This document shows, piece after piece, positions 53,701 to 62,209 of a stretch of DNA of 64,000 nucleotides. Every line of letters starts with the position of its first letter. Positions within the stretch are counted from its first letter, which is position 1. Source of the stretch: Neoroseomonas alkaliterrae. GTDB taxonomy: Bacteria > Pseudomonadota > Alphaproteobacteria > Acetobacterales > Acetobacteraceae. Under the pieces are notes generated by a model. It had not been told where the DNA came from. It saw only the letters and a list, made by a program, of their open reading frames with translations, and searched no databases. Location: NCBI RefSeq assembly GCF_014199195.1, contig NZ_JACIJE010000003.1, forward strand, positions 310,001 to 374,000, read 5' to 3'. The position numbers were made by a program, and so were the translations under genes.

Positions 53701-54693
53701 ATGACACTCCCGCGTCGTCCCCTCGTCGCCGGCCTGCTCGCGCTGCCGGCGATCGCCCGCGCGCAGGACGCGCCCTGGCCCACGCGGCCGATCCGCATGA
53801 TCGTGAACTTCCCGCCCGGCGGCACCACCGACATCGCCGGTCGCATCTTCGCCGAGCGCCTGCAGGCGCGCCTCGGCCAGCCGGTGCCGGTCGAGAACCG
53901 CGCCGGCGCCACGGGCAATATCGGCGCCGAGGCGGTCGCGCGCGCCGCACCCGACGGCTACACGGTGCTGACCACCGCGGTTTCGCCCGCGGCGATCAAC
54001 TACGCGCTGTTCGGCGCGCGCATGCCCTACAGGCCCGAGGATCTTGCGGCGGTCGGGCTCTATCTGCGCGTCCCGAACGTGATCATGGTCCATCCCGCCC
54101 AGCCGATGCGGACCATCCAGGACCTTGTGGAGGCGGCGAGGGCGCGGCCCGGCGCGCTGAACTACGGGAGTGCGGGCAGCGGCGGCTCGCCGCACATGTC
54201 CATGGAGATGTTCAAGCTGCGCGCGGGCGGGCTGCAGATCACGCATGTGCCCTTCCGCGGCGCCGGGCCGATGCTGATCGAGGCGGTGGGCGGGCGGCTC
54301 GAGGTCTCGGTGGACAACATCCCCTCGAGCCTCGGGCATATCCGCGAGGGGCGCCTGCGCGCGCTCGCCGTCACCGGCCATGTGCGCAGCGCGGTGCTGC
54401 CCGATGTGCCGACGCTCGCCGAGACGGTGCTGCCCGGCTTCGAGGCGACGGCCTGGTTCGGCATGCAGGCGCCCGCGCGCACGCCGCGCGCCATCATCGA
54501 GCGGCTGGGCGCGGAGATCGACGCCATCGGCAAGGAGCCGGAGGTGCGCGCGCGCCTTGCCGCCCTCGGCGCCGACCCGCCGAACCTCACGCCCGATGGC
54601 GGGACCTCGCCCGCCGCCTTCGAGGCCTTCATCAAGGCCGAGATCGAGAAATGGGCCGAGGTCGTGCGCGCCTCGGGCGCCCGCATAGACTGA
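53701..54693 (+). CDS. Bug/TctC-family periplasmic receptor, copy 3
   Basis: 330 residues. Signal peptide RRPLVAGLLALPAIARA; mature WPTRPIRMIVNFPPGGTTDI and NIGAEAVARAAPDGYTVL are conserved Bug features, as is FRGAGPMLIEAVGGRLEV. ATG 53701 lies 7 bp after GGAGGAGG. Closest to the M81 peptidase/racemase block, which faces it, so it may bring in a substrate of that block; this is a guess from position. Confidence 0.92.
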   Translation: MTLPRRPLVAGLLALPAIARAQDAPWPTRPIRMIVNFPPGGTTDIAGRIFAERLQARLGQPVPVENRAGATGNIGAEAVARAAPDGYTVLTTAVSPAAINYALFGARMPYRPEDLAAVGLYLRVPNVIMVHPAQPMRTIQDLVEAARARPGALNYGSAGSGGSPHMSMEMFKLRAGGLQITHVPFRGAGPMLIEAVGGRLEVSVDNIPSSLGHIREGRLRALAVTGHVRSAVLPDVPTLAETVLPGFEATAWFGMQAPARTPRAIIERLGAEIDAIGKEPEVRARLAALGADPPNLTPDGGTSPAAFEAFIKAEIEKWAEVVRASGARID

Positions 54694-54719
54694 GCGGCGG
54701 CGCCGCGCGGCCCCGCTGT

Positions 54720-54743
54720 CCGGAGGGCCCTTGCGGCCTCCGG
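54720..54743. terminator. Hairpin between convergent TctC copy 3 and M81 genes
   Basis: CCGGAGG (54720-54726) pairs with CCTCCGG (54737-54743) over a 10-nt loop that has some inner pairing. It is in the 78-bp gap between the two stops. Confidence 0.45.
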
Positions 54744-54771
54744 TGGCGGGAGGCGCCGCGGGCGCCCGTTC

Positions 54772-56226
54772 TCAGCCGAGCCATTCCATCGGCACATGCC
54801 GCCAGGGCAGGCCCGCGAGGTCGAGCGCCGCCGGTCCCGGCGCGTCGCATTCGACGATCGCGCTGCATCGCTCCCGGAAGGCTGCGCGGAAGTGGTTCTT
54901 GCCCTTGTTCGCGAGCAGCCGCGTCCGCCCGAGATCCACGCCATGCAGCGCGAAGAAGGCGGGATCCACCGCGGATTCCTTCCGGCTCGTGCAGATCACG
55001 CGCAGGCTTCCCGCGCGCAGCACGCAGGTCGGGCCGAGATCGACCGGCGCGCCGCGCTCCATCGGCCCCTCGTTGACGAAGCGGCCCTCGGTCAGGCGCT
55101 CCACCACCACCTCGGCGATGACCGGCGGGCCGAAGGCCTCGGTGATCCGCGCGCCGAGATGCCGCGTGAGGGTCGCGCCGATGCCGGCCTCCTGCGCCGC
55201 CGCGACGGAATCGGGGTCGTGCAGGAAGGCGAAGACGGCGGGCACATCGAGCCGGGCCGCGAGCAGCGTGCGGAGCAGCTCCGGCGTGTCCGCGATGCCG
55301 CCCGAGAGCGGATTGTCCGCCGGGTCGAGCAGCGCGACCAGCCCGGGCGGCGCGGCGAGCGCCTGGCGCAGCGCGGTGGCGGGGTCGGGCAGGCTCACGG
55401 CGAAGCGGGCGCGGCGCGCGGCGATGGCGCCGGCGAGCCGCTCCGCGAGGTCGCGCGCCATGCCGGCATCCTCGGCATAGACCATCGCGGAGGGGCCGGC
55501 ATGGGGGCTGTCGCCCCAGGCGAAGCCGCCGAAGATCGAGGCGTCGAGGACCGGCGCGCGCTCCGCCGCCGCGGCCTCCGCCCAGACCTCGGCCATGGGG
55601 CCCTGCTCGTGGCGCATGTGGAAGCTGTGCAGCACCATCGGCCGCTTCGCGATGTGGCCATGCGCGCGCGGCGCGCCGCCGATGCGGCGTTCGAGCTGGG
55701 CCAGCGCGCGCATCGCGGCGGCGTCCATGTCCACATGCGGGTAGGTGCGATAGGCCGAGGCGCCGTCGAGCAGCCCGGCGATCTCGGGCGCCATGTTGGC
55801 GTGGAAGTCGAAGGAAGCGGTCATCGGCACCTCCGGCCCGATGATGGCGCGCAGGCGGTGCAGCGTGGTGGCATCCGCCTCGGGGTCGGATTCGGTGACG
55901 CAGGCGCCGTGCAGCGAGAGATAGACGCCGTCGAAGCGGCCGGCCTTCAGCGCCGCCTCGACCTCGCCGCGCCAGGCGCGCATCGCCTCGTCGGCCATCG
56001 GCCCGCCCGGCTGGGCGGCGATGCAGGGCAGGATGGTGGCCCGCCAGTCCGGTCGCGCGGCGAGGAAGGCGTGCAGCGCGCCGAGTTCCGTCGCGGTGCC
56101 GCCATAGCGCGCGAGGTGTCCCTCCCCGCTGCCCCATTCGCGCGATTCGAAGGCGCTGCGGGGCGTTGGGACCGGTGTGAAGGAATTGCCTTCGAACCAC
56201 AGGCGGGCGACGGCGATGTGCGGCAT
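54772..56226 (-). CDS. M81-family metallopeptidase (MlrC/microcystinase-like)
   Basis: 484 residues, the size of MlrC proteins. IAVARLWFEGNSFTP at the start, LSLHGACVTESDPEAD (metal site HG...E/D) and ASFDFHANMAPEI (D-x-H) are the family metal ligands, then a DUF1485 C-terminal half (NKGKNHFRAAF). In microcystin degradation MlrC cleaves linear peptides; in other alphaproteobacteria its substrates are unknown amides or peptides. It is divided from the upstream racemase-fold gene by a 52-bp gap with a hairpin. Start ATG 56226. Confidence 0.92.
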   Translation of the reverse strand: MPHIAVARLWFEGNSFTPVPTPRSAFESREWGSGEGHLARYGGTATELGALHAFLAARPDWRATILPCIAAQPGGPMADEAMRAWRGEVEAALKAGRFDGVYLSLHGACVTESDPEADATTLHRLRAIIGPEVPMTASFDFHANMAPEIAGLLDGASAYRTYPHVDMDAAAMRALAQLERRIGGAPRAHGHIAKRPMVLHSFHMRHEQGPMAEVWAEAAAAERAPVLDASIFGGFAWGDSPHAGPSAMVYAEDAGMARDLAERLAGAIAARRARFAVSLPDPATALRQALAAPPGLVALLDPADNPLSGGIADTPELLRTLLAARLDVPAVFAFLHDPDSVAAAQEAGIGATLTRHLGARITEAFGPPVIAEVVVERLTEGRFVNEGPMERGAPVDLGPTCVLRAGSLRVICTSRKESAVDPAFFALHGVDLGRTRLLANKGKNHFRAAFRERCSAIVECDAPGPAALDLAGLPWRHVPMEWLG

Positions 56227-56250
56227 GGCGGGAGGCTAGCCGCGTGCCCT

Positions 56251-56271
56251 GCGCCTCGCCAGGGGAGGCGC
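56251..56271. terminator. Hairpin between racemase-fold and M81 genes
   Basis: GCGCCTC (56251-56257) pairs with GAGGCGC (56265-56271) over a 7-nt loop. It lies 8 bp past the end of the racemase-fold gene on that strand and may separate it from the M81 gene. Confidence 0.4.
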
Positions 56272-56278
56272 GGCCGCC

Positions 56279-57010
56279 TCAGCGCGCGAGCAGCGCCGCG
56301 AGCGCGGGCGAGAGGCCGAGGCTCGCGCGCCCCGAGCAGGGCGCGTAGGAGCCGGCACGCGGCCGGGGCAGCCCGAGTGCGACCATCATCTCGGCCATGC
56401 GCACGCCGCAGGCCATGCCGTCGAGCAGCGCGACCGGCGCGCGGGCCTGCAGGCGGCGGTCGAAGCCGGCGAGCGCCGCCCCGGCGAGCACGACGGACTC
56501 CGCCCCTTGCGCGGCGAGCCCCTCGACCGCGGCGAGCACCTTCGCGCCGACGCCTTCCGGGTCGGCCACCGCCTCGGGCGGTGTCGCATCCACCCCGGCC
56601 AGCGCCGCGAGGCGCGCCGACAGGCCATGGCGGGCCACCAGCTCGCGATAGGTCTCGACCCCGCCGAAGGTGACGAGGCCGAAGCGCCCGCCATGCAGGC
56701 AGGCCGTCAGGCAGGCCGCCTCGGTCATGCCGATCACCGGGCAGGGCATCATCTGCTTCGCCGCCTCGAGCGCGGTGTCGTGGCTGACGGCGAGCAGGCA
56801 GGCATCCACGCGGCCCGCATGCCCGGCCAGCAGTTCGAGCAGCGCATGCCCCGCGATGACGTTCTCGGCGCGGGAGGCGATCACCGCCGGGCCGAAGCGC
56901 GGCGTCGCGGCGATGATCTCGGTCCCCGCCGAGGCGGCGGCGCGCGCGGCGGCCGCGCAGGCATCGGTGATCGCCTGGGTGGTGTTGGCGTTGGCGACGA
57001 GCAGGCGCAT
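56279..57010 (-). CDS. Asp/Glu/hydantoin racemase-fold protein lacking both catalytic cysteines
   Basis: 243 residues of the HyuE-like layout: LLVANANTTQAIT, VDACLLAVSHDTALEAAKQ, PVIGMTEAACLTACLHGGRF and LLDGMACGVRMAEM. Active racemases have Cys in the first loop (roughly ACFxDPGL) and in the second (LGCxGM). Here these read AVSHDTAL and LAGAALAG, with no Cys. Racemisation by the two-base mechanism is thus unlikely; the fold also hosts decarboxylases and other enzymes. Start ATG 57010 shares one base with the upstream stop (TGATG). The judgement on residues is by eye and should be aligned. Confidence 0.8.
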   Translation of the reverse strand: MRLLVANANTTQAITDACAAAARAAASAGTEIIAATPRFGPAVIASRAENVIAGHALLELLAGHAGRVDACLLAVSHDTALEAAKQMMPCPVIGMTEAACLTACLHGGRFGLVTFGGVETYRELVARHGLSARLAALAGVDATPPEAVADPEGVGAKVLAAVEGLAAQGAESVVLAGAALAGFDRRLQARAPVALLDGMACGVRMAEMMVALGLPRPRAGSYAPCSGRASLGLSPALAALLAR

Positions 57011-57924
57011 CAGGCGGGCTCCGCCACGGTGCGGCGCGAATGCGCCATGGTCAGGCGCAGGCGCAGGAATTCCTGCGGCGCCGGGGGCGCGTCCGGCGGC
57101 ACCTCGGCCAGGGTGCGGCGCTTCCACACGAGCTGCGGATTGAACAGCAGCAGGTCGCCGGGGCGCGGCTCGATCTTCAGCGCGAGGGTCGGCTCGGCGC
57201 AGACCGCGTCCAGCAGGTCGAAGGCGGCGCGCTGCTCGGGCGGGGGGGGCGCGGCGCCGGGGCGGGGCGTGCTGGCCGCGGCCTCCACCGCGGGGCGGGT
57301 GTAGCGCGCGGCGAAGGCGCCGCCGGTCATCGTGAAGACGGCCCGCTCGGTCTCCGCGCCATCCTCGATCAGCGGCGCGGGCTCGTAGAGCACGGCGAGC
57401 AGCGCGCGGTCGCGCCGCATCACCTCGTTGTGCACGGCGCCGGCCGAGACGAGCACATGCGGCGGCGCGTCGGGCGCATTGGCAAGGCAGAGCAGCGCGA
57501 TGGCATCGCAGGCCTCGCTGTGGAAGCGCGGCGGGCCGGAGGCCGGACCCTCCGGCGGCGGGCCGATCAGGCGCGCGACCGGCGCGCCCTCGCCCGAGAG
57601 CCGCTTGCCGAGCTGCGCGCCGAGCGCGACCAGCACCGCCTCGGCCGCCTCCGCGCCGTGGCGGTCGAAGGGCAGGCCGCGCAGCAGGCAGAAGCCGTGG
57701 CCGGTGTCGAGCCGCGCCGTCACGGCGGAGAGGATGGGCGCGAGGCGGCTCAGCGGCGGCGCGGGCGCGGCGGCCTCGGTCGCCGTCAGCACGGCGTCGA
57801 GCTCCGCCGCCTCCTCCGCGCCGACCGGGATCATCCAGTCGGCGGCGGTGAGGTCGGCCGCGGTCCAGACGGCGGGGCCGGTCTGCGGCACGGGCCTGGG
57901 GCGCGGGCGTGTCGGTATGGTCAT
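57010..57924 (-). CDS. TauD/TfdA-fold protein with altered iron site
   Basis: 304 residues of the Fe(II)/2-oxoglutarate dioxygenase jelly roll. The first iron motif is FHSEACD (H-x-E in place of the common H-x-D). IEPRPGDLLLFNPQLVWKRR replaces the usual NN...LHGR, so the distal His ligand is Lys or Trp. LRLRLT near the end may give the 2OG Arg. It could be an inactive homologue or use another ligand. Start ATG 57924. It is upstream of and overlapping with the racemase-fold gene, which also lacks usual catalytic residues. Function unknown. Confidence 0.8.
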   Translation of the reverse strand: MTIPTRPRPRPVPQTGPAVWTAADLTAADWMIPVGAEEAAELDAVLTATEAAAPAPPLSRLAPILSAVTARLDTGHGFCLLRGLPFDRHGAEAAEAVLVALGAQLGKRLSGEGAPVARLIGPPPEGPASGPPRFHSEACDAIALLCLANAPDAPPHVLVSAGAVHNEVMRRDRALLAVLYEPAPLIEDGAETERAVFTMTGGAFAARYTRPAVEAAASTPRPGAAPPPPEQRAAFDLLDAVCAEPTLALKIEPRPGDLLLFNPQLVWKRRTLAEVPPDAPPAPQEFLRLRLTMAHSRRTVAEPA

Positions 57925-58053
57925 GCACGCCACGGTAGCACGGCGCGGCCGGTGGGGCGGAAGCGGGGCTCCCATGCCGTTTGCGCGTGGCGGGCTTGCC
58001 GGATGCCCGGGGCGGGGCGAGGCTGGCCCTCCAGCCATGCCGGAGACGCGCCC

Positions 58054-59199
58054 ATGAGCACGGAGTTCCCCGCCACCGCCCTGCCCTTCGACGCCGAGGA
58101 GATCCTCGCGCGGCTGATGCGCTGGGCCGCCTGCGAGAGCCCGACCTTCGACGCGGCGGCGGTGAACCGGATGATGGACCTCGCCTCGCGGGATTTCGCG
58201 CTGCTCGGCGCGCGCATAGACCGCATTCCGGGGCGGATGGGCCTCGGGGACTGCGTGCGCGCGCGCTTCGCCCATCCGATGGGCGATGACGCCCCGGGCA
58301 TCTGCGTCATGGCGCATCTCGACACCGTGCATCCGGTCGGCACGCTGGCGAAGCTGCCGATCCGGCGCGAGGGCAACCGGTGCTACGGGCCGGGCATCTT
58401 CGACATGAAGGGCGGCACGGTGACGAGCCTCGAGGCGATGCGGCAGATCCTCGCCGCCGGCATCCGCACGAAGCTGCCCGTCACCTTCCTGCTCACCAGC
58501 GACGAGGAGATCGGCAGCCCCTCGACGCGCGACCTCATCGAGGCCGAGGCGGCGCGCAGCCGATACGTGCTGGTGCCCGAACCCGCGCGCCCCGATGGCG
58601 GCGTCGTGACGGGGCGCTACGCCATCGCCCGCTTCAACCTCCGCACGACCGGGCGGCCGTCCCACGCCGGATCGCGGCTGTCGGAAGGCCGCAGCGCGAT
58701 CCGCGAAATGGCGAAGCAGATCCTCGCCATCGAGGAGATGACGACGGAGGACTGCACCTTCTCGGTCGGCGTCATCCATGGCGGGCAATGGGTGAACTGC
58801 GTCACCACGACCTGCGAGGCCGAGGCGCTGTCCATGGCCAAGCGGCAGGAGGATCTCGATGCGGGGGTTGCGAAGATGCTCGCGCTGCGCTCCACCTCCA
58901 ACGACGTGCAATTCGAGGTGACGCGGGGCGTGACGCGGCCGGTGTGGGAGCCGGATGCGAACGGCATGGCGCTGTTCGAGCGCGCGCGGCGAATCGCGAA
59001 CAGCATCGGCTTCGACATCAACCCGCAATCGAGCGGCGGCGGATCGGACGGCAACTTCACCGGCGCGATGGGCGTCACGACGCTTGACGGGCTCGGCGTG
59101 CAGGGCGGCATGGCGCATACGCTCGAGGAGCATGTGCTGATCGACAGCCTGGTGCCGCGCGCGAAGCTGATGGCGGGGCTGCTCAGCACGCTCGATTGA
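58054..59199 (+). CDS. M20-family metallopeptidase (CPG2/ArgE type)
   Basis: 381 residues. Zn ligands and catalytic acids: VMAHLDTVHPV (H-x-D), GPGIFDMKGG (bridging Asp), TSDEEIGSPS (general base Glu), PEPAR, and near the end GMAHTLEEH (His). A dimerisation domain with the conserved RPSHAG is inserted at about 200-310. It cleaves amide bonds of amino-acid conjugates in the cytoplasm. Divergent from the TauD-fold gene with 129 bp between them; it may act on the product of the M81 enzyme. ATG 58054. Confidence 0.93.
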   Translation: MSTEFPATALPFDAEEILARLMRWAACESPTFDAAAVNRMMDLASRDFALLGARIDRIPGRMGLGDCVRARFAHPMGDDAPGICVMAHLDTVHPVGTLAKLPIRREGNRCYGPGIFDMKGGTVTSLEAMRQILAAGIRTKLPVTFLLTSDEEIGSPSTRDLIEAEAARSRYVLVPEPARPDGGVVTGRYAIARFNLRTTGRPSHAGSRLSEGRSAIREMAKQILAIEEMTTEDCTFSVGVIHGGQWVNCVTTTCEAEALSMAKRQEDLDAGVAKMLALRSTSNDVQFEVTRGVTRPVWEPDANGMALFERARRIANSIGFDINPQSSGGGSDGNFTGAMGVTTLDGLGVQGGMAHTLEEHVLIDSLVPRAKLMAGLLSTLD

Positions 59200-59319
59200 G
59201 CGGCGGCGCGGCGATGGAAGGGGCCGAGGTGTGAAACCCTGCCTTGCCCGCGCCATCGAATGGCTGGAGGCTGGCCAAGCCGCGACGAAGGCGCGGTGCA
59301 ACAACGGGAGAATGCCGAG

Positions 59320-59598
59320 ATGGCACCACGCCGGACCATCCTGCTGGGCGCGCTCGCGGCCCTCGGGGCCTGCATCACGGGCGCGCCCGCCGCGCGGGCG
59401 GAAGCCGGGTTGACGCTGGCGCAATTCGTGCCGGAGCGCCCCCATTATGCGCCGCGACCGCATTACGGAAGGCCGCCGCCGCGCCGGCGGCAGGTGTGCT
59501 GGACGCAGCAGAGCCGCGCCTTCGTCGGCTACGACCGCTACGGCCGGGCGGTCTACCGCTACGTGCCGCAGCGCGTCTGCCGCTGGCAGTACTACTGA
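59320..59598 (+). CDS. Small secreted protein with Tyr/Arg-rich C terminus
   Basis: 92 residues. N-terminal signal peptide (TILLGALAALGACITGAPAARA); the Cys in it could also suit a lipobox poorly. After a Pro/His/Arg-rich linker, QVCWTQQSRAFVGYDRYGRA and YVPQRVCRWQYY contain two Cys that may form a disulphide. Unknown family; small periplasmic proteins of this kind are common in Acetobacteraceae (inference). Its last 7 bases overlap the convergent TerB-like gene. Confidence 0.7.
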   Translation: MAPRRTILLGALAALGACITGAPAARAEAGLTLAQFVPERPHYAPRPHYGRPPPRRRQVCWTQQSRAFVGYDRYGRAVYRYVPQRVCRWQYY

Positions 59599-60278
59599 CC
59601 GAGCGCCGCCGCGGCCTGCTCGTCGAGTTGCGCCACCAGCCCCGACGGCAGCCGCAGCCGGTGCGCCAGCGCCTCGAGCCAGGCGCGCTCGGCCGGGTGG
59701 TCGGGGTCGATGGCGAGGCGCGCGGCGAGGTAGAGCTCCGCCGCCTGTTCCTGCGTGGCGGCGCCGGCGGCGATCTCGTCGAAGCTCGGCGGGCGCTGCA
59801 GCAGCTCGAAGATGAAGCCCTTCGCCTCGGCATCGAGGCCGAGGCGGTCCACCTGCGCGAAGATCGTCGCGCGCTCGGCCGCATCCACATGGCCATCCGC
59901 CATCGCGGCGCCGGCCATGGCGCGGATCAGCGCGAGCTGGAACTCGGGCGCCGTCGCGGCGAAGGCGGGCGGCGGCAGCGCGGGCGGCCCGGCGGCCGCG
60001 GGCGCCGCGGCGGGCGGCGTGCCCTGCTGCCAGCCCTGCCAGGCCCGGTAGGCCAGCGCGCCGAGCGCGGCCGCGCCGCCATAGCCGATGGCGCCGCCGG
60101 CCATCCTGCGGACCTTCTTGCTCCCGAGCAGCAGCGCGAGCAGCCCGCCCGCGGCCGCGCCGCCGAGCATGGCGCCGGTACTGCCGCCGAGCGCGCCGCG
60201 CGCGCGATCGGCGAGGTTGCCCGCGCCGGCGGCCGCATCGGGGCCGAGGAAGCGGTCGAGAAGGGCTTTCGGATCCAT
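59592..60278 (-). CDS. DUF533/TerB-like protein (YebE family)
   Basis: 228 residues. N-terminal part with Gly-rich membrane segment (GAMLGGAAAGGLLALLLGSKK then GGAIGYGGAAALGALAY), a Pro/Ala linker, and a C-terminal helical TerB domain: MAGAAMADGHVDAAERATIF with the DGHVD metal-like loop. Inner-membrane tethered with TerB in the cytoplasm probably. Role unknown. Start ATG 60278. The shared 7 bp with the neighbour mean convergent overlap. Confidence 0.88.
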   Translation of the reverse strand: MDPKALLDRFLGPDAAAGAGNLADRARGALGGSTGAMLGGAAAGGLLALLLGSKKVRRMAGGAIGYGGAAALGALAYRAWQGWQQGTPPAAAPAAAGPPALPPPAFAATAPEFQLALIRAMAGAAMADGHVDAAERATIFAQVDRLGLDAEAKGFIFELLQRPPSFDEIAAGAATQEQAAELYLAARLAIDPDHPAERAWLEALAHRLRLPSGLVAQLDEQAAAALGQ

Positions 60279-60319
60279 GCGCGGCAGGTCGTGACGCGCC
60301 GCGCCCGCTTCAAGGCCGG

Positions 60320-61081
60320 CTACTTGCCGCCGTCCACGCTGATCACCTGCCCGTTGATGTAGCTCGCCATCGGCGAGGCGAGGAACAGCACGGCATTGGC
60401 GATGTCCTGCACCTCGCCCAGCCGGCGCAGCGCGATCGAGGCGAGCAGGCGCGCCTGGCCCTCCGGACCATAGGCGGCCCATTGCCGCTCCGTCGCCGGA
60501 TTCGACAGGACGAAGCCCGGCGCGACGCTGTTCACGGTGATGCCGAACTGGCCGAGCTCGTGGCCGAGTTGCCGCGTCAGGCCGATCAGGCCGTGCTTGG
60601 CGCTGGCATAGGCCTGGATGCCGGTGCGCGAGGGCTGCAGCCCCGCGCCGCTGCTGATGGTCACGATCCGCCCCGCGCCCGCGCGCTTCATGCCCGGCAC
60701 CACCGCCTGGCACAGCGCGAAGGCGGCATGGAGGTTGATGTCGAGGATGGCGTGCCAGTCGGCCTCGGGCACCTCCTCGATGGGCCGGCCGACCTGCCCG
60801 CGCACGCCGCCGGCATTGCAGACCAGCACGCCGACGGGGCCCTCGGCCTTCGCCTCGATCTCCCTGATCCAGCCCCTCGCCGCGCCGGGCGCGGTCAGGT
60901 CGAAGGCGCTGGTGTGGATGGCGCCGGGATGGTCCGCGGTCTCCTCGAGCTCCGCGGCCGAGAGGTCGCAGGCGAAGACCTGCGCGCCGAGCGCGGCGAA
61001 GGACTGCGCGATGGCGCGGCCGAAGCCGTGGCCCGCCCCGGTCACGGCAACCGTCGTGCCGGTGAAGTCGTAATCCCTCAT
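60320..61081 (-). CDS. SDR-family oxidoreductase (FabG-like)
   Basis: 253 residues with an intact SDR active site: GAGHGFGRAIAQ (cofactor), CNAGG, ISSGAGLQ with Ser, YASAKHG with Tyr and Lys, and YINGQVISVDGG at the end. It reduces or oxidises a hydroxy/keto group with NAD(P). Its ATG overlaps the reductase stop upstream (ATGA). Together the two genes may act on the same keto/hydroxy acid; substrate unknown. Confidence 0.9.
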   Translation of the reverse strand: MRDYDFTGTTVAVTGAGHGFGRAIAQSFAALGAQVFACDLSAAELEETADHPGAIHTSAFDLTAPGAARGWIREIEAKAEGPVGVLVCNAGGVRGQVGRPIEEVPEADWHAILDINLHAAFALCQAVVPGMKRAGAGRIVTISSGAGLQPSRTGIQAYASAKHGLIGLTRQLGHELGQFGITVNSVAPGFVLSNPATERQWAAYGPEGQARLLASIALRRLGEVQDIANAVLFLASPMASYINGQVISVDGGK

Positions 61082-62130
61082 GGCGCCATCAGCTCCGTCA
61101 GGTTGGCGTCCGACATCGGGCGCGTGCCGGCCTCGCATTCGTGGATCATGGCGACGAGGCGCGCCGTCGCCGGGCAGGCGATGCCGCGCCTCGCGCCGAT
61201 CGCCGCGATGGGCGCGATCTGCACATCCACCTCGGTGCGGCGCCTGCGCACCCAGAGATCCCGCCACACGCCGGAATGCGTCTTGGCGTTGGGGCGGTTG
61301 AACGCGACCATGGCGGCGACGGAGGCCGCCGCCTGCGCCTCGGTCGCGCCGGGCGAGAAGGCCGCGGGGTCGAAGCCGTTGAAGCCGAGCGGCGTCACGC
61401 CTTCCGCGCGCGCGACCGCGATCGCCTCCCCGCCCAGGGCGCGCCACAGCGGGAGCAGTTCCGGGCGCGCGAGGCAGTCCGCGATGCCCTTTTCCCCCAG
61501 CGCCTGGGCGAAGAGCATCGCCCCGTAGCCGAGCTTGCCCCAGAGATAGCCCCAGATGTTGTCGGTGACGATGGCGTTCGGCTCGAAGGCGTCGCGCAGC
61601 AGCGTTTGCAGCGCGGCAAGGCGCGGCGTGGTGGCGCCGTCGAGTTCGCCCAGCACCAGAGCGCCGCGCCCGCCATACATGATCCGCCCGGGCCCGTGCC
61701 AGTCGGCGGAGAAGTTCACGAAGCAGCCCATGGTGCGCTCGCGCCCGACGATGGGGGCGATGATGCTCTCGCACAGACCGTTCTGCAGCGAGAGCACATA
61801 GCCGTCGCCGGCGAGGTGCGGCAGCAGGGCGCGGCACGCCTCCTCCGTATGGTGCGCCTTCACGCAGAGGAAGATCCGGCGGTAGGTGCCCTTCACCGTC
61901 GCCGGCGTGAAGGCGGGTGCGACGATGCGGTGCGGGTCCACCGGGCCTTCGATAACGAGCCCGCGCGCCGGGTCGGCGATGGCGGCGACGTGATCGGCCT
62001 CGATGTCCACGAAGACCACCGCGTGCCGCGCGCGCACCAGCGCGGCGCCGATCGTGCCGCCGATCGCCCCCGCGCCCCAGACCAGGATGGGGCCGCGGTC
62101 CACCGCCGCCGCATGATCCGTCCGCTCCAT
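61078..62130 (-). CDS. Ketopantoate-reductase-like (ApbA/PanE family) dehydrogenase
   Basis: 350 residues. N-terminal Rossmann fold ILVWGAGAIGGTIGAALV (GxGxxG near residues 15-22), LCVKAHHTEEA with the conserved Lys, QNGLCE, then the helical ApbA C domain. It is longer than PanE (about 300) by inserts near the centre. Family enzymes reduce 2-oxo acids; many annotated copies are not true PanE. ATG 62130 is chosen; upstream in-frame codons are shadows of the EamA gene, which starts 79 bp away on the other strand. Confidence 0.88.
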   Translation of the reverse strand: MERTDHAAAVDRGPILVWGAGAIGGTIGAALVRARHAVVFVDIEADHVAAIADPARGLVIEGPVDPHRIVAPAFTPATVKGTYRRIFLCVKAHHTEEACRALLPHLAGDGYVLSLQNGLCESIIAPIVGRERTMGCFVNFSADWHGPGRIMYGGRGALVLGELDGATTPRLAALQTLLRDAFEPNAIVTDNIWGYLWGKLGYGAMLFAQALGEKGIADCLARPELLPLWRALGGEAIAVARAEGVTPLGFNGFDPAAFSPGATEAQAAASVAAMVAFNRPNAKTHSGVWRDLWVRRRRTEVDVQIAPIAAIGARRGIACPATARLVAMIHECEAGTRPMSDANLTELMAP

Positions 62131-62209
62131 CGCCCGCCCTTCCCGCCTGGACGGCGCGGCCGCCCCGCCGCACCATCGGCGCACGCTACGCCGGAGGCAC
62201 CTTTCGTCA

